A DNA stretch of 64,000 bases from an uncultured Bacteroidales bacterium (GTDB lineage: Bacteria > Bacteroidota > Bacteroidia > Bacteroidales > P3): positions 1-64,000 of the forward strand of contig CASEWE010000003.1 in NCBI GenBank assembly GCA_949291555.1. The letters run 5' to 3'. The position numbers and the translations under genes are program-made. The first letter of the stretch is position 1. Every line of letters starts with the position of its first letter. Positions 44,447 through 54,082 of this stretch are shown here, in pieces. The notes under the pieces were generated by a model that had not been told where the DNA came from, ran no database searches, and saw nothing but the letters and a program-made list of their open reading frames with translations.

Positions 44447-46267
44447 TCAATCCCCCTTCTCTTCCTTCTGAAACGGACGAATCCCGTTCATTTCCACTTT
44501 CACGAACTGGCCTTCTTTCCCGTTGCAAAGGGAAGACGGGATCCAAAAGAGGAAACGAGCCCCGCGCGACATCTGCTGCAAGCCTACCTGGAGGCCGTCC
44601 ATGTAATCGGAAACCGCTCCGGAGCTGAAAAACGGGCGGGAGTCTTCGGCATATTCCTCATATTCCCCGTATTCCTCGTACTGGCTCAAACCGAGGGTAT
44701 CGATCATCAATTCTACCGTGTCTTTCGGTCCCGGCGTCGCCCCTTGCCCGTTTTCCAGAATCCTGTACTGCAGGCCCGAAGGCAGCGCCTCGACCCCGTC
44801 TTTCCAGCGGTTCCCTTCCAGGAACGCTTCCTCATCGAATTTCTTGCGGATAATATCCAACAGCTCGACCTCGAAAATACGTCCGCCCCAGCCGTTGCAA
44901 AGACGGGAAGGAACCCAGAAGATGCAATGCGCCCCCACGGACATCCGCTGCAAGGCTTCCGCGACGCCATCGATGTAGGAGGTGACGAAATCGTTGTCAA
45001 AAACGAAATCCGCCTCGGCATCGACAAGCTCCTCCCCCGAAATCTCGCTGAAAAGCGAAGTCGCATGCTTGATCGCCACCTGGTCGCCAAGCCGGGGAGA
45101 TGGCCCGGTGCCCGGACGGATTTCCTTGTACAGCAAACCGGAAGATGTCTCCCGCACCCCGGGCTGCCCCGCGACCTTTTCCAAGTAAGCCGCTTCATCG
45201 AACGCGTCTTCCTCCCCGTGCGCCTCGTCATCCCCGTCCCCGTCTCCATCGCCTTCCTCGACAGAAAGCATTTCCACCTCGATGATTCTCCCGTCCCTCC
45301 CGTTACACAGCATGGTCGGAATCCAGAAAACATAATGCGCGCCGGCCGACATCCGTTGCAGACCCTCCGCATAACCGTCAAGGTAATCCGAAACCTGGCC
45401 GGTATTATGCTCCAGCTCCTCCTCTCCTTCCTCGAACGCTTCATGATCGTGCAGCAACACCGTCGACTGCTTTATCTCCACCCGGTCATCCGGACCGGGT
45501 GTTTTCCCGTCGCCTTCGCGAAGCACCTTGTATTGCAGGCCCGAAGGCAAGGTCACGACCCCGTCCCGCCGGCCGTTCTCTTCCAGGAAGCCTTCCTCGT
45601 CGAATTCTTCCGCCTCCTCCGGCGCGGCATCCATCCCTATGATATCCCGCAAGCGTTTTTCAAAAGCATCCCGCTCATCGCGCGTCATCAGCACATTCCA
45701 TTCGCCAGGCATCAATTGCGCGAACGCACCGTAAAACATCATCTTCGGCCGGTATTCAAGCCCTGAATTTTCCCGTTCCCCTGCCCCCATGGCCTGCGCT
45801 CCGACATAACCGATAAGAAACGCCAGCATCTCTCCCGGCGCCTTCAGTTTCCGGACCGGCCGGCTCAGCAAAGGGCGTTCCTTCACACCCTCGCCAGAAA
45901 GCGTGATTTCCCATGAAGTGCCGCTCTTGAGCATTCCTAAGAGATTGAACACATCGGTTTCCGAAACAAGCCCCCGTTCGAGGGCGAGACAACCTTGCTT
46001 CAGTTTCGGGAAGGTGAAATCGTCCAAAATTCCCTTCAGATCGTAATCCTCTATGAGCACGCTGAATTCATCGGCCGCGATCATTCCCAGCGCATAACTG
46101 GCGCTGTCCGAAAGATCTTTCGGCAAGCTATACTGCCATTTTTGGTATTTCTTGTCGGTCCAGTATTTCTCCCAAGGCTCCCCGTCGCGTTTTTTTCCCC
46201 ATGCCGGATAGCTCGATAATCCCGACAGGAGAGACAGCAGCAAGACATGAAAAACGGCTCTCTTCAT
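44447..46267 (-). CDS. Exported protein with three FKBP-like peptidyl-prolyl isomerase domains
   Basis: A 606-residue exported protein. A signal peptide (1-24) is followed by an FKBP-type N-terminal helical domain (SYALGMIAADEFSVLIEDYD). Three FKBP-like domains begin near residues 235, 370 and 490 with SGLQYKVL, SGLLYKEI and SGLQYRIL. Each has an atypical core: SDYLDGYAEGLQRMS then FWIPTMLCNG. An acidic linker (GDGDGDGDDEAHGEED) separates domains 1 and 2. In ordinary FKBPs the core reads FP-V-I-GW and IPP; here the pocket residues are changed, so isomerase activity is uncertain. ATG 46267 is chosen for the signal peptide. Confidence 0.75.
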   Translation of the reverse strand: MKRAVFHVLLLSLLSGLSSYPAWGKKRDGEPWEKYWTDKKYQKWQYSLPKDLSDSASYALGMIAADEFSVLIEDYDLKGILDDFTFPKLKQGCLALERGLVSETDVFNLLGMLKSGTSWEITLSGEGVKERPLLSRPVRKLKAPGEMLAFLIGYVGAQAMGAGERENSGLEYRPKMMFYGAFAQLMPGEWNVLMTRDERDAFEKRLRDIIGMDAAPEEAEEFDEEGFLEENGRRDGVVTLPSGLQYKVLREGDGKTPGPDDRVEIKQSTVLLHDHEAFEEGEEELEHNTGQVSDYLDGYAEGLQRMSAGAHYVFWIPTMLCNGRDGRIIEVEMLSVEEGDGDGDGDDEAHGEEDAFDEAAYLEKVAGQPGVRETSSGLLYKEIRPGTGPSPRLGDQVAIKHATSLFSEISGEELVDAEADFVFDNDFVTSYIDGVAEALQRMSVGAHCIFWVPSRLCNGWGGRIFEVELLDIIRKKFDEEAFLEGNRWKDGVEALPSGLQYRILENGQGATPGPKDTVELMIDTLGLSQYEEYGEYEEYAEDSRPFFSSGAVSDYMDGLQVGLQQMSRGARFLFWIPSSLCNGKEGQFVKVEMNGIRPFQKEEKGD

Positions 46268-46300
46268 CCTTTTTGTTTTATTATTTTCTAATGAAAGCCG

Positions 46301-46308
46301 CAAAGATA
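46301..46308 (-). promoter_or_regulatory. -7 element for the triple-FKBP gene
   Basis: Minus-strand TATCTTTG, 34 bases before the ATG at 46267, fits TAnnTTTG. No TTG at -33. Confidence 0.5.
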
Positions 46309-46376
46309 GGTTTTTCTTTGGAAAACCCCGTTCGAGAAAGCTTGGAATGACAACGGGGAAGCCTGAAACAAGTCTT

Positions 46377-46407
46377 TTGGGACTGTTGCCGGATTTTAGT
46401 AACTTTG
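46377..46407 (+). promoter_or_regulatory. Promoter of tRNA-Pro
   Basis: TTG (46377-46379), 20 bases, then TAACTTTG (46400-46407). It lies 77 bases upstream of the tRNA. Confidence 0.65.
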
Positions 46408-46484
46408 CGCGCTTTTTCAGCGGAAATCCCGCAGCAGTCCGGATTTTTCCATCTTTCGAATCCGACCGCATTTCCTGGAAATCA

Positions 46485-46558
<74 letters not shown>

Positions 46559-46716
46559 CAAAAGCCGGGTTTCCCTTTTTGTCTTTTTCCCGATTCCCCC
46601 TTTATCGCCCAAGGAAAATCCGCCTCGCAGGAAAACAACCGATACCCCTGCCTTTCTCCCTAAGAAGCTCCTTTATCCCCGTACCCTATTCCCGGAAGCG
46701 GCAGCCGCGGGCTTGG

Positions 46717-48189
46717 CTATCCCTGCCTTGTCTCTGCCTTGCTTCCCGGCTTCGGTCCACCGGTCTCCGTCCGGGCTTTTCCGGAAGCCGCCCCCACCCG
46801 ATGCTGATAGGCCTGCAAAGCCGTCCGGTAGGCTATTTTCCGATCCACCAGCGCATCGGCCGCCTGCCGGAAAGAAGATTGCGCCTGCAGCAGTTCCGAA
46901 AGGGAAACCAAGCCGGCCCGGTAATGCTCCGACAATTGCTCCATGGCGATCCGGGCCGTCTCCACGCTCTCTTCTGCCACCTGCAACTGCTGCCAGGAGG
47001 CCGTCAAATCCAGCCAAAGCTGGCGTATCTGAAGCAAAAGCTGCCGGCCGTAAAAATCGCGATCGTTCCGGGCTTTTTCTACTTGATAGCCGTACCGCTG
47101 CATCTTGCGGGCATTCCCGCCCCAGTCGGATATCGGAATCCGGGCCATGACGTACACCGCGCCGTTGAAATTCCCATCATGCAACAAATCATTATAGCCG
47201 TAACCTGCGCCGATGCCGATTTCAGGCAAGGCTTCGCCCAAAGCCATTTTCTTCTGCAAACGGCCCGCCTCCACTTGCAAGTCGAGCAAGCGGAATTCTT
47301 CCTGGATAGACAACACGGCTTCCTCTTCCACGTAATAAGCCTGAGGCGGGAGCAAAGCCGCAAGGGTGTCCGTAAGGACAACCTCGTCGAGTCTCGGCAA
47401 ACCGTCCATCTCCACTTCCGAATAGGGATTATAGTCGAAACCCACCGTATTGAACAAATTCATCTTGGCCAGACGGATCCCATTCTCCACCTGGATACGG
47501 TTCGACTCCAGCTCGTTCGATTTCAAAGCAACTTGCATCACATCGGCCTCCGTGGCCAAGCCTGCCGAGAAAGCGGAACGGACATCTTTCCCGGCGTTGT
47601 CGAGCAGTTGCCGAACCTGGTCGATGGTCTTCCGTTTTTCTTCCAAGGAAACCACCAACCAGTAATTCTTCTCCACTTCCTCCTCGATTTCCCTGCGGCT
47701 GATGCGTTCCTGCAAAGAGGAAGCTTCCACCCCGAGTGAAGCCAGACGGTTCCCGTTCACGATCCTTCCCCCTGCAAAAACCGGTTGCATGGCCGAAACC
47801 GTAGCCAAAACGCCCTTTTCCATGGCCGTATACCGGGTATTGACCCCGAGCTGCGGCGATAACTGCTGCAAAAGGTACTCGAGATTCCGTGAAAAAGCGT
47901 TATTCCCGAAAATATCCCCGATGCCGATTTCCAAGAACGGGTCCCGGGCCGCGAACGCGAAAGCCGAGACCGAGACCTGCGGGAAGTATTTGGCCAAGGC
48001 TTCCTGCTTCTGGGCCTTGGCGGAGAGCACATCCAGACGGGCGTTCTTCAAGGCAGCGCTGTTGAGCAAGGCCATTTCCATGCAAGTATCGAGCGACAGG
48101 GACACGCCTGTTCCCTGCGCGCAAACGCGGAACGGAGCCATGCAGCCGGAAAAAGTCAAGAACAGCCCTATCAAAAGCCTAATTTTCAT
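46717..48189 (-). CDS. TolC family outer membrane efflux protein
   Basis: A 490-residue TolC-like protein. A signal peptide (about 1-25, APFRVCAQG) precedes two repeated alpha-hairpin/beta-strand halves: MALLNSAALKNARLDVLSAK and SIQEEFRLLDLQVEAGRLQK. QPVFAGGRI and RIPISDWGG are the conserved strand motifs. It forms the outer membrane exit duct for the RND pump encoded upstream, and its start overlaps the RND stop by 11 bases. Confidence 0.92.
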   Translation of the reverse strand: MKIRLLIGLFLTFSGCMAPFRVCAQGTGVSLSLDTCMEMALLNSAALKNARLDVLSAKAQKQEALAKYFPQVSVSAFAFAARDPFLEIGIGDIFGNNAFSRNLEYLLQQLSPQLGVNTRYTAMEKGVLATVSAMQPVFAGGRIVNGNRLASLGVEASSLQERISRREIEEEVEKNYWLVVSLEEKRKTIDQVRQLLDNAGKDVRSAFSAGLATEADVMQVALKSNELESNRIQVENGIRLAKMNLFNTVGFDYNPYSEVEMDGLPRLDEVVLTDTLAALLPPQAYYVEEEAVLSIQEEFRLLDLQVEAGRLQKKMALGEALPEIGIGAGYGYNDLLHDGNFNGAVYVMARIPISDWGGNARKMQRYGYQVEKARNDRDFYGRQLLLQIRQLWLDLTASWQQLQVAEESVETARIAMEQLSEHYRAGLVSLSELLQAQSSFRQAADALVDRKIAYRTALQAYQHRVGAASGKARTETGGPKPGSKAETRQG

Positions 48190-51100
48190 GGTTCACCTCC
48201 TCTCTTCCTTCCTCACCGATGCCGGATGCCGCCACCTGCGTTTTCGAACGCCTGAAAATCTGCCAGTAGGAAACCGGCATGATAATGACGATCAGCACAA
48301 TCGAAAGCATCGTGCCGAAACAGATCACCACGCCCATCGGCTTCCAAAGCGAATCCTGGCTCAAAATCATCGGCAGGACCCCCAAGGCCGTGGTGCACGA
48401 GGTAAGGAATATGGGCCTCATGCGCCTTTTTCCCGCCTCTTCGGCCGCCGTCTTCACATCGATGCCTTGCTTGAAACGCAGTTCATCGGCATATTCGAAC
48501 ATGATAATCCCGTTACGGACAATAATCCCCACCAAGCTGATAAGCCCCAGCACCGCCGTGATGCCGAAATCCAACCCGAACAGCCACAAGCCGAAAAAAG
48601 CCCCGAAAAGGCAGAGCGTGCTCAAGAGCAAAGTCAGCAAGGCCAAGGATATTTTCTTGAAATGAAACAACATGAAGAAAAACAACACCAGCACCGCGCA
48701 GACAAAAGCCAGGAAAATTTCCGGCCCCACCTCCTTGTTCACCGAAGACAGCCCCCCGTAGGAAATCTCGACCCCTTCCGGGAGCCCGGGCTTGAGTTCC
48801 TCCTCCACATAGCTTTCGATTTCTTTCATGACCACCGGATGGCTCTTCCCGAACTTCATATCGGCCACTACGGTAACGGTTTCCACACCCGCCTTGCGGG
48901 GATAATTTTCCAGTTCCCAGACCGGATGCAAGCTGGCCACTTGGCGCAAAGGCACCGAAACGCCCGGAATCATGGTGGGAACCATCTGGTTCCCGATACT
49001 GGCATACCCTTCTTTTTCCCCCGACAGATTGCCGTACAACGTGACCGGAACGGACTTGTCGCCTTCCCAGATGGTCGTGATCGGCTGCCCGTCCAGCGCG
49101 CCGGCCAAAGCCAGCGAAAGCAAAGCCTTGTTCACACCCAGCCGGGCCGCCTCTTCCGGATCGAGGTCGACCCTCACCGAAGAGACGAAACCGTCGCAGT
49201 CGCTATGGACCCATTGCAACTGGTCGCCCAGGCCCCGCATGAAATCGCGCACGCTATCGGCATAAGGCTTGAGGATTTCCTGCGGCGCCCCGCTCAATTC
49301 CACCGACACCGGGGCGGTCACCGCCTGGTAATCCATCTGCTTGAAGCGCAGCAATGCCTGCGGGAAGGCATGCTCGTACTTGCTTTCGTATTCCTGCAGC
49401 AATGCCTCCGTGCCTTTCATCGAAAATGTGCTTACAATCAGCTGAGCGGCATTCGAAGCCGGGACGATGGGCGGGTAAATGGCGTTGAAGCGCGGCGCGC
49501 CGGTCCCGATAAAAGAGGTAACGCTCTTCACCCGCTTGTCCGCGAGCAAAAGTTCTTGCAAGGAATCCGCCACGGCCTCGGTCTGTTCCAGGCTGGCGTT
49601 GTTTTCCAAGTAAATCTCCACCGCAAAATACTCCCGGGCGGCCATCGGCATCATCTGGATATTCAACTGGAAGAAAAAGAAAATCCCCAGGCAAACCACT
49701 CCGACCCCCGAGAGAAGGGTTGTCCGCGGATGACGGAAGCACCAGGCTTCCAGGTATTCGTAGCCTTTCTGCATCCCGTCGAAAAACTTCTTCTGCATGC
49801 GGGACAACAGGGAGTTCCCTTCCGGCTTGGCCGTGCCGATGAAGCGGACTTCCAAGGATGGGACCACCAGCATGGCGTAAGCCAGCGATGTCGACAAGGC
49901 AATGGCCACCACCCAGGGGAAGAACGTTACAAATTCGCCCAGATAACCGGTAATCACTTTCATGGCAGGGAAAAACATCAAGCAGATGGCGGCCGTGGCC
50001 ATGAACATCGGCATGAACAATTCCTTCGCGCTGGCGCAGGCGGCATCCACCCGGGGCATGCCATGCCCCAGCTTGTCCATATAGCCGTCCATGGTAATGA
50101 TGGAATCGTCCACAATCATCCCCAGCACGACAATCAAGGCCGCCAACGTGACCGTATTGAGGTCGATGCCCGTCAGGAACATGACCGCCAGGGAAACAGC
50201 CGTGCAGACCGGCACCCCCGAACTGGCAATCAGGGCCGAACGCATGGGGAAAAGCATCAGCATGACAAAAATCACCACCGCCATGGAAATGAGCAAATCG
50301 CGCAAAAAGGAGTAGACCGATGTCGACACTACCTTGGGCTGATCGGTGATCCGGCTCATGCTCACGCTGGGGGGAAGTTCCTCGGCAAAAGAGGCCAATA
50401 CCTTGTCCACTTCCCGCCCGAAAGCCACGATATTGTTATCGGGACGCATTTCCACCGAAAGGATCAAGGCCGTATGCCCGTTGTACTTCACCAAGGAGGA
50501 CGGGCGCTTGTATTTCCGTTCAACCGTCGCCACATCGCCTAACCGCACCACGCTGCCCGACGGATCCTGGTAGACAATCTGGTCGGCGATTTCCTTTTCC
50601 GAGGTCAACGTGCTCTTGAAATGGACAGGAGCGGAGACTTGCCCCGTCTTGAACGAACCTCCAAGGATTTGCAGCCCGCTGCTCTGGTAGTTCAACAGCA
50701 AAGTAGCCGGGCTTATCCCGTAGGAGGAGAGCTTGTCCATGTCTACCGTCACGGCAATTTCTTCCCCTTGGGTCCCGACCACGCTCACGTTCGCCACTTC
50801 CGGTATGGCTTTCAGCCGCTTGGAAAGAGACTGCGCGTACTGCTTCATTTCCGAATAGCTCTTATCCGGCGACTCCATCGCGATAAGCAAAGCCGAAACC
50901 GAGCTGAATTCATCCAAGACAGCCACCGCCAACACGCCCGGAGGCAAAAGCATGCGGGAAGCATCCAGCTTCAGCTTGATTTTCGACCACACCTCGTCCT
51001 TCATCCTGGCGGGAACCGTCAAATCCACATAAATATAGCAGATTCCGTCTTTCGAATACGAATAAGTGGCCTGCCGGTTCACTTCCGAAAACGAAAAAAG

Positions 51101-51325
51101 AAGGTCTTCCAGCGGCTTGGTCAGCTGGGTTTCCACTTCCTTGGCCCCCGCCCCGGGATAAACGCCCACTACCAGGCCCTGCTTGATTTCGAAGGTCGGG
51201 AATTCGTCCTTGTTCATGTAGGACAACCCGAAAATCCCCACCAGGATCAACAGTCCCAGAATCAGGTAGACAATCCTTCTCTGGGCGATAATCCCGCGGA
51301 TAATGTTCGATTTCCGTTCCATCAT
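48179..51325 (-). CDS. RND family efflux transporter permease
   Basis: A 1048-residue RND pump. Twelve predicted helices and two large periplasmic loops are evident. The N-terminus (IVYLILGLLILVGIFGL) is followed by FPTFEIKQ and GAGAKEVETQLTKPLED. The VLGMIVDDSIITMDGYMD segment in TM4 carries the proton-relay acidic residues. The C-terminal part has VCAVLVLFFFMLFHF and NGIIMFEYADEL. It uses the proton gradient to export a compound with the neighbouring adaptor and TolC protein. Start ATGs overlap the adaptor stop. Confidence 0.93.
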   Translation of the reverse strand: MMERKSNIIRGIIAQRRIVYLILGLLILVGIFGLSYMNKDEFPTFEIKQGLVVGVYPGAGAKEVETQLTKPLEDLLFSFSEVNRQATYSYSKDGICYIYVDLTVPARMKDEVWSKIKLKLDASRMLLPPGVLAVAVLDEFSSVSALLIAMESPDKSYSEMKQYAQSLSKRLKAIPEVANVSVVGTQGEEIAVTVDMDKLSSYGISPATLLLNYQSSGLQILGGSFKTGQVSAPVHFKSTLTSEKEIADQIVYQDPSGSVVRLGDVATVERKYKRPSSLVKYNGHTALILSVEMRPDNNIVAFGREVDKVLASFAEELPPSVSMSRITDQPKVVSTSVYSFLRDLLISMAVVIFVMLMLFPMRSALIASSGVPVCTAVSLAVMFLTGIDLNTVTLAALIVVLGMIVDDSIITMDGYMDKLGHGMPRVDAACASAKELFMPMFMATAAICLMFFPAMKVITGYLGEFVTFFPWVVAIALSTSLAYAMLVVPSLEVRFIGTAKPEGNSLLSRMQKKFFDGMQKGYEYLEAWCFRHPRTTLLSGVGVVCLGIFFFFQLNIQMMPMAAREYFAVEIYLENNASLEQTEAVADSLQELLLADKRVKSVTSFIGTGAPRFNAIYPPIVPASNAAQLIVSTFSMKGTEALLQEYESKYEHAFPQALLRFKQMDYQAVTAPVSVELSGAPQEILKPYADSVRDFMRGLGDQLQWVHSDCDGFVSSVRVDLDPEEAARLGVNKALLSLALAGALDGQPITTIWEGDKSVPVTLYGNLSGEKEGYASIGNQMVPTMIPGVSVPLRQVASLHPVWELENYPRKAGVETVTVVADMKFGKSHPVVMKEIESYVEEELKPGLPEGVEISYGGLSSVNKEVGPEIFLAFVCAVLVLFFFMLFHFKKISLALLTLLLSTLCLFGAFFGLWLFGLDFGITAVLGLISLVGIIVRNGIIMFEYADELRFKQGIDVKTAAEEAGKRRMRPIFLTSCTTALGVLPMILSQDSLWKPMGVVICFGTMLSIVLIVIIMPVSYWQIFRRSKTQVAASGIGEEGREEVNHEN

Positions 51326-52347
51326 TCCTGAATTTTGACCCGGCTTCCGCTGCTTACCTTACGGCTGCCGGCCACGATGACTTTCTCGCCATTCTCCAGG
51401 CCCGAAACGACCAGCACCCCTTGCCCGGAAAAACCGCCGAGCGTCACATACCGCTTTTCCACAACGGAATCCGCCACCACCCATACGTATTTCCCGCTCC
51501 CGTCCATCTGCACCACCGAGACAGGCACCACCATGCCTTTGCCCGCCGCGGAAGCCAGATACACCTTGCACACCATGCCCGGCAGCAAGCCTTCCACCGG
51601 GCTTTCGGGTTCGGCCACGCACGTATAGCTATGGGCAAGGGCGGAAGCCACCATCCCCTTGGCCGTGACACGGGCTTTGCAGGAAAAATCGTTCAAAGCC
51701 GGCACCACCAGCAAAGCCGAGTCGCCTACCGACAGGCTGCCGATTTCCTTTTCCGGCACAGGGAAATGGATTTCCAAACGAGAGACATCCATCAGACGGA
51801 CAAGGGGTTCCTGCATGGAAACCTCCACGCCCTGGCTGCTGTGCACTTCCCCGATAACGCCCGGGAAAGGCGCTTTCACCTTGCCTTCCTCCAGCATGCT
51901 GCCTGCCGCCTCGGCGGCAGCGCGGGCTTTCGCCAGCTGGGCTTCGACCTCCACTCTCTTCACTTGGGCTATGCTGCCTGTCTCGTGCACCTGCAAAACG
52001 CGCGCATACCCGTCTTCGGCTTGTTCCAATGTCGCCCGGGCCATCTTGTACGCGCTTTCGACCGAAGCGGATTCCACCCGTGCCAGCACTTGCCCTTTCT
52101 CCACGTTCTCCCCTTGGGAAACTTCCAAAGCCGCCAAAGTCCCCGGATACGGGCTAAGCAGAAGCACCGACCGGCACGGATGCACCGTCCCCACGTGGCT
52201 GGTATTCTCCGAGCCTTGCCCGGAATGCACGGTCATGACCTTTACGGTAACCGCCTCCGATGCGCGTTCCGGATGTCCCGGACCTTTGCAGGACATGGCT
52301 CCGGCTGCGGCCATAGCCGTCAAAAGCATGGGAAAAAACCTTTTCAT
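51322..52347 (-). CDS. RND efflux membrane-fusion (adaptor) lipoprotein
   Basis: A 341-residue AcrA-like adaptor with lipobox AMSC (C20). The lipoyl halves are split (VSQGENVEKGQVLARVES and KVKAPFPGVIGEVHSSQGVE) around a coiled-coil hairpin (YKMARATLEQAEDGYARVLQ onward). Beta-barrel and membrane-proximal domains follow. It links the RND pump to the TolC-like duct. The stop overlaps the pump start (ATGATG). Confidence 0.92.
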   Translation of the reverse strand: MKRFFPMLLTAMAAAGAMSCKGPGHPERASEAVTVKVMTVHSGQGSENTSHVGTVHPCRSVLLLSPYPGTLAALEVSQGENVEKGQVLARVESASVESAYKMARATLEQAEDGYARVLQVHETGSIAQVKRVEVEAQLAKARAAAEAAGSMLEEGKVKAPFPGVIGEVHSSQGVEVSMQEPLVRLMDVSRLEIHFPVPEKEIGSLSVGDSALLVVPALNDFSCKARVTAKGMVASALAHSYTCVAEPESPVEGLLPGMVCKVYLASAAGKGMVVPVSVVQMDGSGKYVWVVADSVVEKRYVTLGGFSGQGVLVVSGLENGEKVIVAGSRKVSSGSRVKIQE

Positions 52348-52359
52348 CGCGCTTTCCTC

Positions 52360-52899
52360 CTAATCTTCATTGCGTTCAGCCACGCACTCTACCTGGCTGG
52401 ACGCTATCTGGTATCGTACCCCGTTTTCCTCTACCGTTCCCTGGTAATCGAACTCGAAAAGCAGGACATCCCCGTACCGATGCCCCGTGCCGCTTGCTTC
52501 CACCCGGACCCGGCTCTCGCTCAAATCCGATATCCGAAGAAGCACATGCCGCTCTTTCGGCCGCAACACGATGGATTCCGAAGAGGCATCGGCCTCGAAG
52601 CTCACCGCATCCCCGCCCAGCACGTTCATGGTGACCAGCAAGCTTTGCGCATGCTTGTCCATCACCACCACGTTCATCTGCCCGAACTCGTTAACCAAGG
52701 GCGCCACGAGCGAGTCCCGGCCCAAAGCAGCCGAATCGCCAAGCAACCCGCCTTGTGCCCGCAAGAGAAGGCTACCGCTGGTCTTGAATGAATACGAACC
52801 CTCGTACTTGCCCGCCTCTTTCGAACAAGAAACGAGGAAACCCGCGCAAAGCAAGAGGCCAGCCCATGCCGCCATCGAATCCCAAAATCTTGATTTCAT
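52360..52899 (-). CDS. Small lipoprotein of unknown function within the efflux operon
   Basis: A 179-residue lipoprotein with lipobox LVSC (C25) followed by SKEAGKYEGSYSFKTSG and a beta-rich body resembling a small lipocalin-like barrel. Not recognised as a characterised family. It lies between tetR and the adaptor gene (12-base gap to the adaptor), so it is co-expressed with the pump and may be an accessory or substrate-binding component. Confidence 0.55.
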   Translation of the reverse strand: MKSRFWDSMAAWAGLLLCAGFLVSCSKEAGKYEGSYSFKTSGSLLLRAQGGLLGDSAALGRDSLVAPLVNEFGQMNVVVMDKHAQSLLVTMNVLGGDAVSFEADASSESIVLRPKERHVLLRISDLSESRVRVEASGTGHRYGDVLLFEFDYQGTVEENGVRYQIASSQVECVAERNED

Positions 52900-52962
52900 A
52901 CCGTATCGTTTTTTCCTGTCGTCAAAAAAAATCCCGCAATCGCGAGTCCCCGGAAAAGGATT

Positions 52963-53667
52963 TCACACCCGCCCCCCTTTGCGGCCGGTCCGGGAAGCCG
53001 GATTCCTGCACGCAGCCTTGCCCTCCCGGCCCGATTCCTTGGATAGGAAAGGACCTGCCGGTCTTACGGTCGAATCGTAGCCCCGGAATATCAGCAGCTC
53101 CACCAAGGTTTCGTAGGTGGAACGCAAAGATTCGTAATCTTCCGAATAAAAGAACTGGAATTCCAGCCCCTTGACCAAGGTCTCCATCATCTTCCCGAAA
53201 GCCTCGGGCTGGATGGTGCCGGGAAGGATCCCCGCCTCGATTGCCCCGCGGCAGACCGTTTGGAAATAATCATTCTCCTTGCGGTCGAACGCTTCCCGGA
53301 GTTCGGCCACGACCGAACCGATTTCGTCTTTCGGGTTCGTATACGGGGAAACAAGGTAATGGCGGTACACCTTCGTCTCCCGGATCAGCTCCATGCGCTT
53401 GGTGAGATACGACATGACCTGCATCCGGGGGTCGTCCCTGTATTCCTGCACGATTTTCTCCAACTGGCCGGAAACATGCGCGAACTCGGCTTCCAAAACC
53501 CCTTTCAGCAAGTCTTGCTTGCCCGTGAAATGATAATAAATGGAAGCCTTTGCCCGATGCGCGCGGCGGGCGATGGCCTCCATGGCTGTCTTTTCATAGC
53601 CGAAACGATCGAAAAGGAAGGATGCCGCCTCCAATATCGATACCCGTATTTTCTCCAAATCCTTCAT
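52963..53667 (-). CDS. TetR/AcrR family transcriptional regulator
   Basis: A 234-residue TetR-type repressor. The helix-turn-helix is in residues 8-55: ILEAASFLFDRFGYEKTAME, IARRAHRAKASIYYHFTGK. The C-terminal ligand domain is longer than average and ends in a basic tail (RNPASRTGRKGGRV). It is the first gene of the lipoprotein-adaptor-pump-TolC operon, so local autoregulation with derepression by a pump substrate is likely. Confidence 0.9.
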   Translation of the reverse strand: MKDLEKIRVSILEAASFLFDRFGYEKTAMEAIARRAHRAKASIYYHFTGKQDLLKGVLEAEFAHVSGQLEKIVQEYRDDPRMQVMSYLTKRMELIRETKVYRHYLVSPYTNPKDEIGSVVAELREAFDRKENDYFQTVCRGAIEAGILPGTIQPEAFGKMMETLVKGLEFQFFYSEDYESLRSTYETLVELLIFRGYDSTVRPAGPFLSKESGREGKAACRNPASRTGRKGGRV

Positions 53668-53763
53668 CTGCTGTAATTTTTCCCTCCCGCAAAGAGAACC
53701 GTCCCCGCCCCGGATCCTCGCCCATGAAGCGATTCCCTTACCGGGCAGGGTTCAAAACCAGAC

Positions 53764-53790
53764 TTTTCGACCATTTTGGGTTTTCGGTCT
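53764..53790. promoter_or_regulatory. Candidate TetR operator in the operon leader
   Basis: GACC-N13-GGTC (53769-53789) and two TTTTCG words 17 bases apart lie between the promoter and tetR. The spacing suits a TetR dimer, but the symmetry is weak. Confidence 0.35.
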
Positions 53791-53799
53791 AAATACGAA

Positions 53800-53830
53800 C
53801 AAAGGTAATCAAAACACCGTACGCGTGCAA
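53800..53830 (-). promoter_or_regulatory. Promoter of the tetR efflux operon
   Basis: On the minus strand TTG (53830-53828), a 20-base spacer and TACCTTTG (53807-53800). The leader to the tetR ATG is about 128 bases and contains the operator-like repeats. Confidence 0.65.
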
Positions 53831-53961
53831 GGACTTTCCCCGGAAACTGGAAAACCGGAAAAAGCATGGCTGCTTCCCCTTCTCCCGGAAAGCCGTGACC
53901 GGGCTCAGCCCCCGAGCAGGCTACGTCCACGGGCTCAGCCCCGTCCGCATCCCTCGCCCCG

Positions 53962-53998
53962 AAAAAAAACAAAGCGGGAACCGTTTCCGTTCCCGCTT
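53962..53998 (-). terminator. Terminator for the minus-strand lipoprotein gene
   Basis: On the minus strand AAGCGGGAAC pairs with GTTCCCGCTT and is followed by a T run (plus-strand A8 at 53962-53969). A second, perfect hairpin of CAATTGCCGCATCGCC (54036-54051) with its complement (54054-54069) sits between it and the stop codon. Confidence 0.8.
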
Positions 53999-54082
53999 GT
54001 CTTGCCTCCTCCCTGCAGAGGCGCCAACCAAAACCCAATTGCCGCATCGCCTCGGCGATGCGGCAATTGAAATCCTTATATC

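Noticed and set aside
47702..50542. 946-codon open frame on the plus strand opposite the RND pump
   Set aside because: It mirrors the GC-rich codon pattern of the real gene, is His/Arg/Gln-rich, and matches no family; the same applies to 3280-5463 and 8693-10561.
53885..53935. Two CGGGCTCAGCCCC copies as a CRISPR-like or mobile repeat
   Set aside because: Only two short copies, irregular spacing, no associated genes.
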